From assembly GCA_036971615.1 (NCBI GenBank), contig JAYKKR010000052.1, positions 99,175-163,174 on the forward strand: 64,000 bases of DNA, in the 5' to 3' direction. The stretch comes from Amyloporia xantha (taxonomy: Eukaryota; Basidiomycota; Agaricomycetes; Polyporales; Adustoporiaceae). The translations under genes and the position numbers were made by a program. The notes under the pieces are model-generated. The model was not told where the DNA came from. It did not search any database and saw nothing but the letters and a program-made list of their open reading frames with translations. This document shows, piece by piece, positions 22,075 through 31,512 of this stretch; the stretch's first letter is position 1, and every line of letters begins with the position of its first letter.

Positions 22075-25000
22075 ATGTTATTGCAATCGTCAAAAACTCA
22101 CACCTTGGTGGCCCTGCTGTGGCTATGCTTTCTTCTGGAATTATTGCCTATGCTCCTTATGGAGTCTGTCGCAATATCTGGGTATTACTACGAGAAAAAT
22201 GCAGTGCGTACCCACTCATTATCAGCCGATAACCATGCTGTCTCTTTATGTGATCTAGATATCACAGCATCACATACAAATGGAGTGTTGGCGGGCACTC
22301 TTGAAATAAATACCGTGTCGTTTGACGACAAAGTGTTGGCGGGCACTTTCATATACAAATCCGTGTCGCTTGGCGACAGAGCGTTCACCAGCGTTCTCAT
22401 ATATTATATGGAGTCACACAATACAAATAACAAATGCTATGTCATCAAACCATGTCCAGATTCATGCTCACTCAAACTGGTGTATAAGCTTCATTTGATT
22501 CTGTTTATGCCCATTTTTGATATCAAAGCCCAGGTAAAAAGTGTATCCCTCTACTGTATGCGCAATCACATCAGGAGACATGACTTCAGAGTGTATTCAG
22601 CAAGCATTCTGATATATAAGAGCATGTCAGCTGGGTTAATTTCTGGTAATGTTGGCAAACATTCTCAATGTAAATGCTATCAAGTCAAGTTTTCACATTT
22701 AGATACATCCTTAGTGGGTGGAGGGTTGGCTGCCAAGAAAAGCCGGTATTGGTCCTTCCAAGATCTGCAACAATTTGTATGTTTTGGTACACCATCTGTA
22801 AATTCTGATGGTAAATACCAATTTGCAGATTATGTTCTCCTTGATAAAGATAGATACCATGAAGACGATGATATTATATTGGCAGATGTGCCATTGAAAA
22901 CACTGGCAAGCCGTCTATCCGGTGCTTCTTTGAAAAAGGTACTTGGTCTGCATAGCATATCAGTTCACTACAAACGCATGAAGGTGGATGAAATGGCACG
23001 TACATTGGGTGAACACAAATGTGTGTCTTGTCCTTCATTTGTATCACTATTTACACTGAAAACAGATCCCTTGACCAATGCACAGAAATGTCAATTATAT
23101 CGGGACAAGTTGAGACAACAAGAACACTCTGTCAAGCCAAAACAACAGCCTACTATCAAGAATGATCACATATGTGTTAAGAAGCAAACTGAAGAAGATG
23201 GTACAGACACTTCATTTAATATCTTTCCCCCAGAGGCACCATCTGCTCAACTTATCACTGATGTGGTCAATGGATTTCACTCAGACATGAATAAGAATAG
23301 GTTCATTGAACTGCCATGTGCTGTGTGCGCTCTTTTGACTCCAGTAACACAGCTTGCTTTATTGGATGAATGCAATATTGACTTGTCTCTATTGAAGTCC
23401 GACAACCAGCCAACCACTCGCAAGGAGCGATTTTCTGCTGATGATCCTATTGAACAGTGTGAGGGTCCCATTATATTACCCAATTGTAATCAGATATGTG
23501 CTGATTGCCTTGACTGTTTGCAAAAGAAAAAGATACCAGTGAATGCCCTTGCCAATGGTCTTTGGATTGGAGAGGTTCCATCTCAACTCTGTGATCTTAC
23601 TTGGGTTGAAAAAATGCTTGTCGCTCGTGTCAAACACAACCACTGTATAGCAGAGGTCAAAGTCAGTGGCAGTTTCCGTATGCAGGCTAATGTCATCTGT
23701 CACTCAGTTCCAATGCCTGAGGTTTATGCTGAACTTCCACCAAGCAGAGCACAGCTTGATGAAGTATTTGCATTCTTATACATTGGGCCTAACAGACCAA
23801 CAGAGAAGGACCACAAGCGGACTCCCTTTCTGGTGAGACGTGACAAGGTTGCAAAGGCATTGGAATGGCTCAAACTGAATCATGAGGACTATGCAGATCT
23901 GTCCATCTCATACAAAAATCTCAATGAGTATCCAGAGGATGTGCCTCCAGTGATTATTGACTATCATCAGGCATACTGGGATCAAGATCCTGAAGCAACT
24001 GCAGTCAATGGACCTGGTGAAGGCAAGGGAACAACGGAGGGGCCTGTACCTTTTGCAGTGCAAGGTCTAACTGGTGATCAGTTGATGCATATGATGGCAG
24101 AGAATCCCAGAGCAGTCATTGCCAAGGCAATCCATCAATTCAAGACTGGAAAAGTGCTGGGCATAGGGCAGGCAAAGAACCCAGAGAGTCTTTATCATAA
24201 CCCACAGCTCTATCCACAGATGTTTCCGTGGCTTTTTCCTTATGGCTTTGGTGGATTGAACAATATCAAAGGTGTGACTACCGTCTCTGAGACAAAGCGT
24301 AAGCAGCAGCTACTTATGTATCATGACAAACGATTTCAACTTGACCGCTACTTTCCACTGGTTGCATTTAATCATGAGCAGATAAAGAACTCCACAACAG
24401 GTGGGTATTTACTTACCAACCGTAAGAACTTTGCTGACATTACTAACCGCATACTAAATGTCCCCATGACCACACTAGAAGATCTGATCAAGCGATTGAG
24501 CCAAGGACCTGTGAAGCCTGAGAGTGAAGAAGAGAAGGCATGTTTTACAATTATCAATGATCTAGACCATGTTGCTCACAAAGTTCAAGGCTCCTCCACA
24601 AACCGGAAACGAATGCGTAATGAAATATGGGCTCTGACGGCATCTCTGGGTGCTCCATCATGGTTTATAACATTTGCTCCTTCTGATGTATCCCATCCTC
24701 TTGCATTGTACTTTGCAGACACCCAAGAGATGTTCCACCCACACATTCTTCACCCTGATCTACGTAAAAGACTGATTGCCAACAATCCAGTTTCAGGTGC
24801 ACGCTTCTTCAAAGTCATGGTTGAATTGTTTCTTAAACATGTCTTAGGTGTTGGAGTTGATCACAGAGGGGTCTATGGTGATACTGCAGCCTACTACGGC
24901 ACAGTAGAGCAACAAGGACGTCTCACTCTTCACTTACACATGCTTATCTGGATCAAAAACTCACTTACACCCCAGGAGATTCGAGATCGTATCATGGATC

Positions 25001-25545
25001 CCAATTCAGACTTCCAGCAGCGAATGGTGGAGTACTTGGAGAGTGTGCATGTGGGTGAGTTTTTGAATGGTACAATGGTTGATGTGAGTGAAAAAGTAAA
25101 GAAGAAGGAAGAAGAAGACCCCTCATATGTTAATCCCACCATGATTATGTCTCGTCCAGCAGCCCCACCTTGTACCAAACATGGCAGTGATCATATGGTA
25201 GACTGTGAGTCTTGTATGCAACATGACACATGGATAAAAGAGTATACAGATGAGGTCAACAATATTGTGTTTAGATCCAACATACATGGTCATAACGAGG
25301 GATGTGGGTTTGTCAAGACTGGAACATGCAAGGCACGCTTTCCTCGTCAGACATTTCCCCACACCACTGTGGATCCTGAGACTGGAGCTCTCAATATGAA
25401 GAAAGGTGAGGCTTGGCTAAACACATATACTCCAGTACTCAGCTATCTTCTCCGATGCAACTCTGATGTAACCAGCCTGCTCTCTGGAACAGCCATCAAG
25501 TCAGTTATCTCCTATGTCACAGACTATATTACAAAACTCCCCTGA
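22075..25545 (+). CDS. Helitron-type replication initiator (HUH Rep), first reading frame
   Basis: First part of the Helitron replicase, which nicks DNA and joins it by rolling-circle-like transposition. The first ATG is 22,075; the frame is open from 22,018 (residues numbered from there). The N-terminus carries a diverged repeat of about 21 aa (VLAGTLEINTVSFDD, VLAGTFIYKSVSLGD). A Cys-rich DUF6570-like region follows (CAVC near residue 440, CNQICADCLDCL). The Helitron_like_N block starts at YPQMFPWLFPYGFGG, continues through SLGAPSWFITFAPSDVSHP, and holds the metal-binding LHLHMLIW (His972, His974) and the catalytic pair Tyr1166/Tyr1170 in YVTDYITK. The frame stops three codons after the second Tyr, exactly where homologues continue. 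The downstream ORF carries on one base out of frame, so this is a split gene. Confidence 0.9.
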   Translation: MLLQSSKTHTLVALLWLCFLLELLPMLLMESVAISGYYYEKNAVRTHSLSADNHAVSLCDLDITASHTNGVLAGTLEINTVSFDDKVLAGTFIYKSVSLGDRAFTSVLIYYMESHNTNNKCYVIKPCPDSCSLKLVYKLHLILFMPIFDIKAQVKSVSLYCMRNHIRRHDFRVYSASILIYKSMSAGLISGNVGKHSQCKCYQVKFSHLDTSLVGGGLAAKKSRYWSFQDLQQFVCFGTPSVNSDGKYQFADYVLLDKDRYHEDDDIILADVPLKTLASRLSGASLKKVLGLHSISVHYKRMKVDEMARTLGEHKCVSCPSFVSLFTLKTDPLTNAQKCQLYRDKLRQQEHSVKPKQQPTIKNDHICVKKQTEEDGTDTSFNIFPPEAPSAQLITDVVNGFHSDMNKNRFIELPCAVCALLTPVTQLALLDECNIDLSLLKSDNQPTTRKERFSADDPIEQCEGPIILPNCNQICADCLDCLQKKKIPVNALANGLWIGEVPSQLCDLTWVEKMLVARVKHNHCIAEVKVSGSFRMQANVICHSVPMPEVYAELPPSRAQLDEVFAFLYIGPNRPTEKDHKRTPFLVRRDKVAKALEWLKLNHEDYADLSISYKNLNEYPEDVPPVIIDYHQAYWDQDPEATAVNGPGEGKGTTEGPVPFAVQGLTGDQLMHMMAENPRAVIAKAIHQFKTGKVLGIGQAKNPESLYHNPQLYPQMFPWLFPYGFGGLNNIKGVTTVSETKRKQQLLMYHDKRFQLDRYFPLVAFNHEQIKNSTTGGYLLTNRKNFADITNRILNVPMTTLEDLIKRLSQGPVKPESEEEKACFTIINDLDHVAHKVQGSSTNRKRMRNEIWALTASLGAPSWFITFAPSDVSHPLALYFADTQEMFHPHILHPDLRKRLIANNPVSGARFFKVMVELFLKHVLGVGVDHRGVYGDTAAYYGTVEQQGRLTLHLHMLIWIKNSLTPQEIRDRIMDPNSDFQQRMVEYLESVHVGEFLNGTMVDVSEKVKKKEEEDPSYVNPTMIMSRPAAPPCTKHGSDHMVDCESCMQHDTWIKEYTDEVNNIVFRSNIHGHNEGCGFVKTGTCKARFPRQTFPHTTVDPETGALNMKKGEAWLNTYTPVLSYLLRCNSDVTSLLSGTAIKSVISYVTDYITKLP

Positions 25546-25556
25546 AGACGCACACC

Positions 25557-28500
25557 ATGTTTGATGCCATTCGAAGAGTGTTTGACAAAAACTCTGAAAT
25601 GCTGCTGAGTGACAGCTCTGATCGTAAACAAAAGGCAAGATCCATACTTACCAAAATTGTCAACACACTTACAGCAAGCTCAGAGATTGGTGGACCCATG
25701 GCTGCCATGTATCTGCTGAACCACAATGATCACTACACCAGTCACAAGTTTAGAATTTGCTTCTGGAGAACATATGTCAGTGCAGTTCGACATGCATGGG
25801 AAGATGACTTGTCAGAAGCACCAAAAGTGATATTTACTGATCCAGAAGGCCCTGATAAGGTGATGTTGGGCAATATCCAGGGCAAATTTGTGGCTCTTTC
25901 CTCCACTGATGACTATGTCTACAGACCAACCAAGTATGAGCATATTTGCCTGTATGATTGGATAAGGCGAGCCAGAGTGGAGCCCATTAATCGAAAGACC
26001 CAAGAAAACAACTTGAACTCTAAATCATTTGACACAGTGGAAAATTCCCTTGATGCTGAGAGTGGAGATTCAGATTTTGAGAATGACTATCATATAGATG
26101 AGGGATTAGGCATCTCTGCGGAGGATGAGTTTGAGAACACAAGACTAAATAAAGTTGATGATAGCACAGTTGATGAGATACCAGATGGCCTACCCGAGCT
26201 GACTCCTATAAAAGAAGAGGAAGAAGAATCTGAGGATGAGCTGCTTCTGACCACTGCAAATGCAAAAACACTAGTCAGTGAGCAAAAGGCCCAGGCTGAG
26301 ATGAATGAATTGCAGCCCGAACGATTCCTGAAAAACCATCCACGCTATGGATCTCGACAAGCCAGACTGGTCGCAGAAGAGGAGAGTCTTGTTCCTAACT
26401 TTATTGGTGGAGCTCTACCACGCAAAGATGCTGGAAACAGAGAAGAATACTGTCTGACCATGCTCACTCTCTTCAAACCATGGCGTTCTGGAGCAGACTT
26501 GAAGCAGGACAAAGATACTCTGTGGCATGATGCATTTGAGAACCACAGTTTTACTGACAGACAGAGAGATGTCATGAAGTTTTTCCATCTTCGCTATGAG
26601 TGCAATGATGCCAGAGATGACTTTTCCAAAGCACGCAGAGCAGGCTTGGATGGCAATGCTCCATCCTTTGCAGCAGACATGAAGACACTTGATGAGCTAG
26701 ATGACCAGCATTATGCAAATCAAGGATTAGATGGCCTGAGTCCTGATGAAGACTTGATAGGGGAAGCCAGTGAGTGGGAACAACTGGGAAGCAGAGCTCA
26801 ACTACGTCTGGCACATATGATGCAGGCTGAAAACATTATGCATACCTCTGGCTGGCTAGACAGTCTTCCTGCAGAGCACAAAGATGCTGTTGCTACCTTG
26901 AAAGAGCCTATGATCAGGGGAGACCATATGAAAGCATCAGAGTGGCGTAATCTGCTGACTGAGAAGCGCCAAGAGATTCTCAGGGCACGTGAAGAGCAAG
27001 CAGTTGCTAAGAATCCAAATGCAAGCACTAATGGAGGGATGACAGAGGACAAATATGTGAATGTAGTCAAAGTGATTGACCAGTCTTATCTAGACAAAAA
27101 CTTCAAGGCCAAGTGCGAGGCTGACCAGACTCTGATCAACAGCACTGTGGCCAAATTCAGTCTTAACAAAGAGCAGGAGCGTGCATTTCGCATAGTGGCC
27201 AATCATGCCACAGATCCTCCTGGTGAACAACTCAAAATGTATCTGGGTGGTATGGCTGGCACTGGCAAGTCTCAAGTGATCAAAGCCTTGATCCATTTCT
27301 TTGGAGAGCGCAATGAGGGCTACAGATTCATGTGCATGGCTCCCACTGGTGCAGCTGCAGCTCTGATTGCAGGATCTACCTATCATTCCATGCTGGGATT
27401 TAGCAAATTTGGGGCTGATTCCATCACTGCACTCATGCAAGTGCGAGCACGGCTACAGAATGTAGACTACATATTCATAGATGAGATATCCATGGTGGAC
27501 TGTCACAGTCTGTACATGATATGTGCCAAGATGTGTGCTGCTCTACGGAATGAAGGTGATCCCTTTGGAGGAGTAAACATGATCTTTGCTGGTGATTTTG
27601 CCCAACTGCCACCTGCTGGAGCTTCATATCCACTGTACTCCCACAAAGTAGGCACAATTGTACACACCACTCACAGTCACCGGGAGCAAGAGGCATCTGT
27701 GGGCAAGGCTCTCTGGCATCAGGTTACCACAGTGGTCATACTGCGTGAAAACATGAGGCAAAGACTGCAAACTCCAAATGATGCAAAAATGAGAAAGGCT
27801 CTCGAGAACATGCGATACAAGTCATGTACACAAGCTGACATCAAACATCTACAGGGGCGTATTGCAGGACGTGGTGTGGGCAAACCCAAACTAAATCAGC
27901 CCAGGTTTCGCAATGTCTCTGTGATTACTGCTTGGAATGCATATCGTGACAAGATCAATGAGCTGGGCTGTGCACGCTTTGCTAGAGAAACAGGCCAGAA
28001 ATTGGTCACATTCTACTCTGATGACAAGTGGAGATCTGACAATGAGGGCAAGAAAAAGCAAAAGCGCAAGACAACCACTCTTGATCCAAGACGATCCAGC
28101 AATGTCATCCAACCAGATATCCAGCGAGTGCTGTGGGATCTGCCACATGAGTGTACAGACAACCATCCAGGTAAGCTGTCACTGTGCCAAGGAATGCCTG
28201 TGATGATCAAGACCAACGAGGCAACAGAGTGCTGTGTAACAAATGGTGCAGAGGGTGTGGTTGCAGGGTGGACAGCCAGACCCATTGATGATAACAAGAT
28301 GGCTTTGGACACCTTGTTTGTGAAACTGACATGTCCACCCACTCCAATCAAGCTGGAGGGTCTTCCAGAGAATGTCATTCCAATGTCACACCAGCCCCTG
28401 AAGATCACATGCAAGATGCCCAACGACAAGACCCTGACCATTCTGCGAGACCAAGTGGCTGTTATTCCCAACTTTGCCATGACTGACTTTGGATCCCAGG

Positions 28501-29228
28501 GGCGAACACGACATGACAATGTGTGTGATCTGCAGAACTGCAAAAACCATCAGTCTATATACACATGTCTTTCCAGAGGATCCACATATGAAGGCACTAT
28601 TATTGTGCAAGGATTTGACTCCAACAAGATGACAGGTGGAATATCAGGCTCTCTGCGGCAGGAGTTCCGTGAGCTGGAGATCCTGGATGAGATAACCCGA
28701 TTACGCTATGAATGTCATCTGCCCAAAAAGGTGGAGGGTTCAACTAGAAACGCACTGATTTATTCATATCGCAAGGCAAAGGGAACACTGTATGTGCCAA
28801 AGACCGTGCATTCTGCACTCAAATGGTCCAAGACAGATGTGTTTGAACTGGAAGAGCCAACTGAGGATGCAGCATGGCAGGATCTGGGAAGACCAGACAA
28901 AAAGCACAAAGACAACAGCAAAAAGGCCCAGGAATTCAAGGTCAAGCAGCTGCTTCAGTTGGCCAAGTATGTGCCTGCAAAGGGAACCAAGGTATTGGAG
29001 ACAGTCAGCAATGACAAGGTGCAAAGGAACACAGGGACCAAGCGCAAAAGAGAGATTGACATGGCTGAGCAGAGTGAGCGCCAGATAAAAAGTCCAAGGC
29101 ATCTGACATACTGGAGAAGAGTGGTCCTCCTGGATTCAAGTGGGATGGTGGGAGCTATAGCTGTGCATATGACTCTCTTTTCTTCATTCTATACACTGTG
29201 TATAGACAAAGTCATGACCATTGGATAG
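25557..29228 (+). CDS. Helitron PIF1-like helicase, second reading frame
   Basis: Continuation of the Rep protein in another frame; the homologous reading extends upstream of this ATG through PLKTHT to about 25,539. It encodes an SF1B PIF1-family 5'-3' helicase that unwinds DNA during transposition. Residues 1-190 complete the Rep C-terminal linker (FDAIRRVFDKNSEML, GGPMAAMYLLN). A long acidic stretch follows. Helicase motifs: Walker A GGMAGTGKS (564-572), Walker B FIDEIS (Asp642-Glu643), FAGDFAQLPP (motif III), LRENMRQ, and the C-terminal FAMTDFGSQGRTRHDNV and YTCLSRGSTYEGT (motifs V-VI). All essential motifs look intact. Credible homology ends near 29,080, where the protease frame takes over; the last 45 or so residues of this ORF are out-of-frame read-through. 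Confidence 0.9.
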   Translation: MFDAIRRVFDKNSEMLLSDSSDRKQKARSILTKIVNTLTASSEIGGPMAAMYLLNHNDHYTSHKFRICFWRTYVSAVRHAWEDDLSEAPKVIFTDPEGPDKVMLGNIQGKFVALSSTDDYVYRPTKYEHICLYDWIRRARVEPINRKTQENNLNSKSFDTVENSLDAESGDSDFENDYHIDEGLGISAEDEFENTRLNKVDDSTVDEIPDGLPELTPIKEEEEESEDELLLTTANAKTLVSEQKAQAEMNELQPERFLKNHPRYGSRQARLVAEEESLVPNFIGGALPRKDAGNREEYCLTMLTLFKPWRSGADLKQDKDTLWHDAFENHSFTDRQRDVMKFFHLRYECNDARDDFSKARRAGLDGNAPSFAADMKTLDELDDQHYANQGLDGLSPDEDLIGEASEWEQLGSRAQLRLAHMMQAENIMHTSGWLDSLPAEHKDAVATLKEPMIRGDHMKASEWRNLLTEKRQEILRAREEQAVAKNPNASTNGGMTEDKYVNVVKVIDQSYLDKNFKAKCEADQTLINSTVAKFSLNKEQERAFRIVANHATDPPGEQLKMYLGGMAGTGKSQVIKALIHFFGERNEGYRFMCMAPTGAAAALIAGSTYHSMLGFSKFGADSITALMQVRARLQNVDYIFIDEISMVDCHSLYMICAKMCAALRNEGDPFGGVNMIFAGDFAQLPPAGASYPLYSHKVGTIVHTTHSHREQEASVGKALWHQVTTVVILRENMRQRLQTPNDAKMRKALENMRYKSCTQADIKHLQGRIAGRGVGKPKLNQPRFRNVSVITAWNAYRDKINELGCARFARETGQKLVTFYSDDKWRSDNEGKKKQKRKTTTLDPRRSSNVIQPDIQRVLWDLPHECTDNHPGKLSLCQGMPVMIKTNEATECCVTNGAEGVVAGWTARPIDDNKMALDTLFVKLTCPPTPIKLEGLPENVIPMSHQPLKITCKMPNDKTLTILRDQVAVIPNFAMTDFGSQGRTRHDNVCDLQNCKNHQSIYTCLSRGSTYEGTIIVQGFDSNKMTGGISGSLRQEFRELEILDEITRLRYECHLPKKVEGSTRNALIYSYRKAKGTLYVPKTVHSALKWSKTDVFELEEPTEDAAWQDLGRPDKKHKDNSKKAQEFKVKQLLQLAKYVPAKGTKVLETVSNDKVQRNTGTKRKREIDMAEQSERQIKSPRHLTYWRRVVLLDSSGMVGAIAVHMTLFSSFYTLCIDKVMTIG

Positions 29229-29956
29229 CAAATATCTCCAGTCAAAATGCCATGCTCACCAGATTCACTCAGACATTCCAGAAGGTGGATACACACATGT
29301 TGTCCATGGAAGAGGCCAGAGATGAACTCCGAGCTGAGCTTCACAAACTTGACTCAGAGGCATTTCCAGTTGAAGGAAAGGAGGGCACTGATATATACAA
29401 GCTGTGTGCAACCATGCTTGCCATTCCAGAGGATTATGTGACCAAGACTCTGATCTGCAATCACTGCCACACTGAGCTTGAGGGTGACACAGACAATCCT
29501 GTGCTCTGGGACTGTACAAAGCCATTATGGAAGGAGTGTGCATTTAAGCTAGGATCTTCCAAGAACCGCAAAATATCAGAGTGGCTACATGCCCTGTGTA
29601 TGCGCAAGACTCAACACAAGTGCCCCAGATGTCCAAAGAAGCTCAAGATGCAGTACACCATCTCTGAAGCACCCAACTTTATGGTGTTTGTCACAAATGG
29701 TCTCCAGATAGACTTTGATTCCATATTCCACATAGGACAGGGTGAAAGTCAATACAGGCTGTGTGGCATCATATACTTTGGACAATTCCACTTTACTGCA
29801 CGTGCAGTTATGCCAGATGGGCAGATATGGTTCAATGATGGCATAAGTACAGGTACCAAGTCAACCTTGGAGTCAAACATGAAGATTGTGGATTCTGGTA
29901 CTCTCCAAAAGATTCAAGGGCGACACAGCTCTGTGGCTATTTACATTAAGATCTGA
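29081..29956 (+). CDS. USP-like cysteine protease domain of the Helitron protein, third frame
   Basis: Open from 29,081, with no local start needed if it is joined to the helicase. The Cys box GGSYSCAYDSLFFILY (Cys codon 29,162-29,164) and His box FHFTARAVMPDGQIWFNDG (His 29,789-29,791, Asp near 29,836) match the layout of ubiquitin-specific proteases (peptidase C19). Between them are two CxxC pairs (CNHC, CPRC), like the zinc ribbon of USP fingers. Fungal Helitron proteins often carry protease domains; whether this one removes ubiquitin or cuts the Helitron polyprotein cannot be told. It needs a one-base shift from the helicase frame near AGATAAAAAGTCC (29,083-29,095). An intron is possible but no GT-AG pair fits cleanly. 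Confidence 0.75.
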   Translation, partial: PDKKSKASDILEKSGPPGFKWDGGSYSCAYDSLFFILYTVYRQSHDHWIANISSQNAMLTRFTQTFQKVDTHMLSMEEARDELRAELHKLDSEAFPVEGKEGTDIYKLCATMLAIPEDYVTKTLICNHCHTELEGDTDNPVLWDCTKPLWKECAFKLGSSKNRKISEWLHALCMRKTQHKCPRCPKKLKMQYTISEAPNFMVFVTNGLQIDFDSIFHIGQGESQYRLCGIIYFGQFHFTARAVMPDGQIWFNDGISTGTKSTLESNMKIVDSGTLQKIQGRHSSVAIYIKI

Positions 29957-30189
29957 TTTGGAATATTGTGTGATGAGAGTATATAATATACCTTTTGATT
30001 AGTAATGTGCTGTATATATCAATAAAAGAGGAGGGAAGGACTGATGAAAGGCAGGACCCAGGACTTCAAAGAAGACACCTGTAGCAAGTCTTCGCCTTGG
30101 CCTCTTGGTTGCAATCGTGGGAGATGTGGCCCTCAAGGCAACCTGATTGAAATAATGTAAGTCCCAGCATCTTACAATTTTCACTCACT

Positions 30190-30446
30190 TACAGTTATAG
30201 CTACATGAGATGTTGGGATGTAAACATGGGATGGTAGGTGTAGGCGAAGCACTTACCATGTAGGTGTGCCCGTCTTAGGGCAGCTGGCCGCCTGGTGTCC
30301 ACGATTATAGCTACATGAGATATTGGGATGTAAACATGGGGTGGTAGGTGTAGGGGAATGTAAACATGGGGTGGTAGGTGTAGGCGAAGCACTTACCATG
30401 TAGGTGTGCCAGTCTTAGGGCAGCTGGCCGCCTGGTGGCCAACTAA
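30190..30446. repeat. Direct repeats downstream of the Helitron genes
   Basis: Two copies of a segment of about 105 bp: TATAGCTACATGAGATRTTGG, then TAAACATGGGRTGGTAGGTG, then CTTAGGGCAGCTGGCCGCC. They start at about 30,196 and 30,305, with an extra partial copy between. Each ends in a short hairpin (GGCC GCCTGGT GGCC in the last copy), followed by AACTAAAC. A hairpin before CTAA recalls a Helitron 3' end (CTRR), but the base that follows is A rather than T, so the terminus is unproven. Confidence 0.7.
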
Positions 30447-30570
30447 ACATTGAATGTAAGTAAGATCATACCATGATCAGAAAATGAAAATGAAGACATC
30501 AATGGAGTGTATGCAATCAGAATGAATGAGGAAATCGTGAAGGAGTGCGACTTACAGCCTCAACCGTTCA

Positions 30571-31512
30571 AACTTGGTGGGAGCGGGCCAGTAAGGTGAC
30601 TGATATGGCTTTGAAATGTTAATTAGAGCAAATTTGTAATGTCATTACAAAATGGGTGAAATACATAATGGTCCCATTTGAAAGGCAAGATTGACTTGAT
30701 AAGTAAATGTTGTAATGACATTAGAAAGGTTTGTATGTGGTTAGTGTGGAAAATCACTTTTATATTCCATCAGATAGAACCTACTTACTTCATTAGGAAA
30801 AGTTGTAATGTTTGTATTGGAATTCTCAATACTTACTGAGATATGGCTGTTGTAAGATTTGGTTGATAAATAGCATTGTTATAGCCTGAGCAGGTTTGCA
30901 TTGCAGTTAAAGTGAATATGTATGATCTCAAAAGCAGGTTTGTATGGTCAAGAGCAAGCTGATGTAATCATGAGGATGACTTCATACTCTCATTAGAGTG
31001 AGTTTGTAATGTCATTACAAAATGTGAAAAATACATAGTAGGCTCATTTGATAGAGAATGTTCACTTTGTAAGTAAATGTTGTAATGATACTACAAGAGT
31101 TTCTAATGGGTTAGGGTCAAAATCACTTTTACACTCCATCAGACAGAACTCACTTACTTCATTAGGAAATGTTGTAATGTTTGTATTGAGATTGTCAATA
31201 TTCACTGACATACACCTGTATCAAGATCCAGTTTCAATTTTTGTAATATCTTTGCAGTCTGTTTCTATGACTGTTGCCATGTGCTTGCAAAGTTAATATA
31301 GTAGATTGCTACACTTATTGGGATTAGTTTTCACAGCCATCAGATTGTCTCTATAAGTTTGTAGAGTCAATATCTGAAGAATAATCAGAGGCAAGTCATC
31401 CAATTGTAATGAAAATCTTACATTACTAAACCTTGTCAGGCTATAATAGAAGACAGCACTTCAAAATCCTCAGGAATCGTCCTGCCATTTATTGGCCCGC
31501 TCCCACCAAGTT
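30571..31512. mobile_element. Inner inverted repeat, right; also a closed 942-bp MITE-like unit
   Basis: Both ends carry the same 20-bp terminal sequence inverted: AACTTGGTGGGAGCGGGCCA at 30,571-30,590 and its reverse complement at 31,493-31,512. The interior is the reverse complement of 5,042-6,060 and of 1-560. It therefore serves as the right partner of the inner pair and could also be a non-autonomous derivative. No coding sequence; flanking bases show no clear target duplication. Confidence 0.8.
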
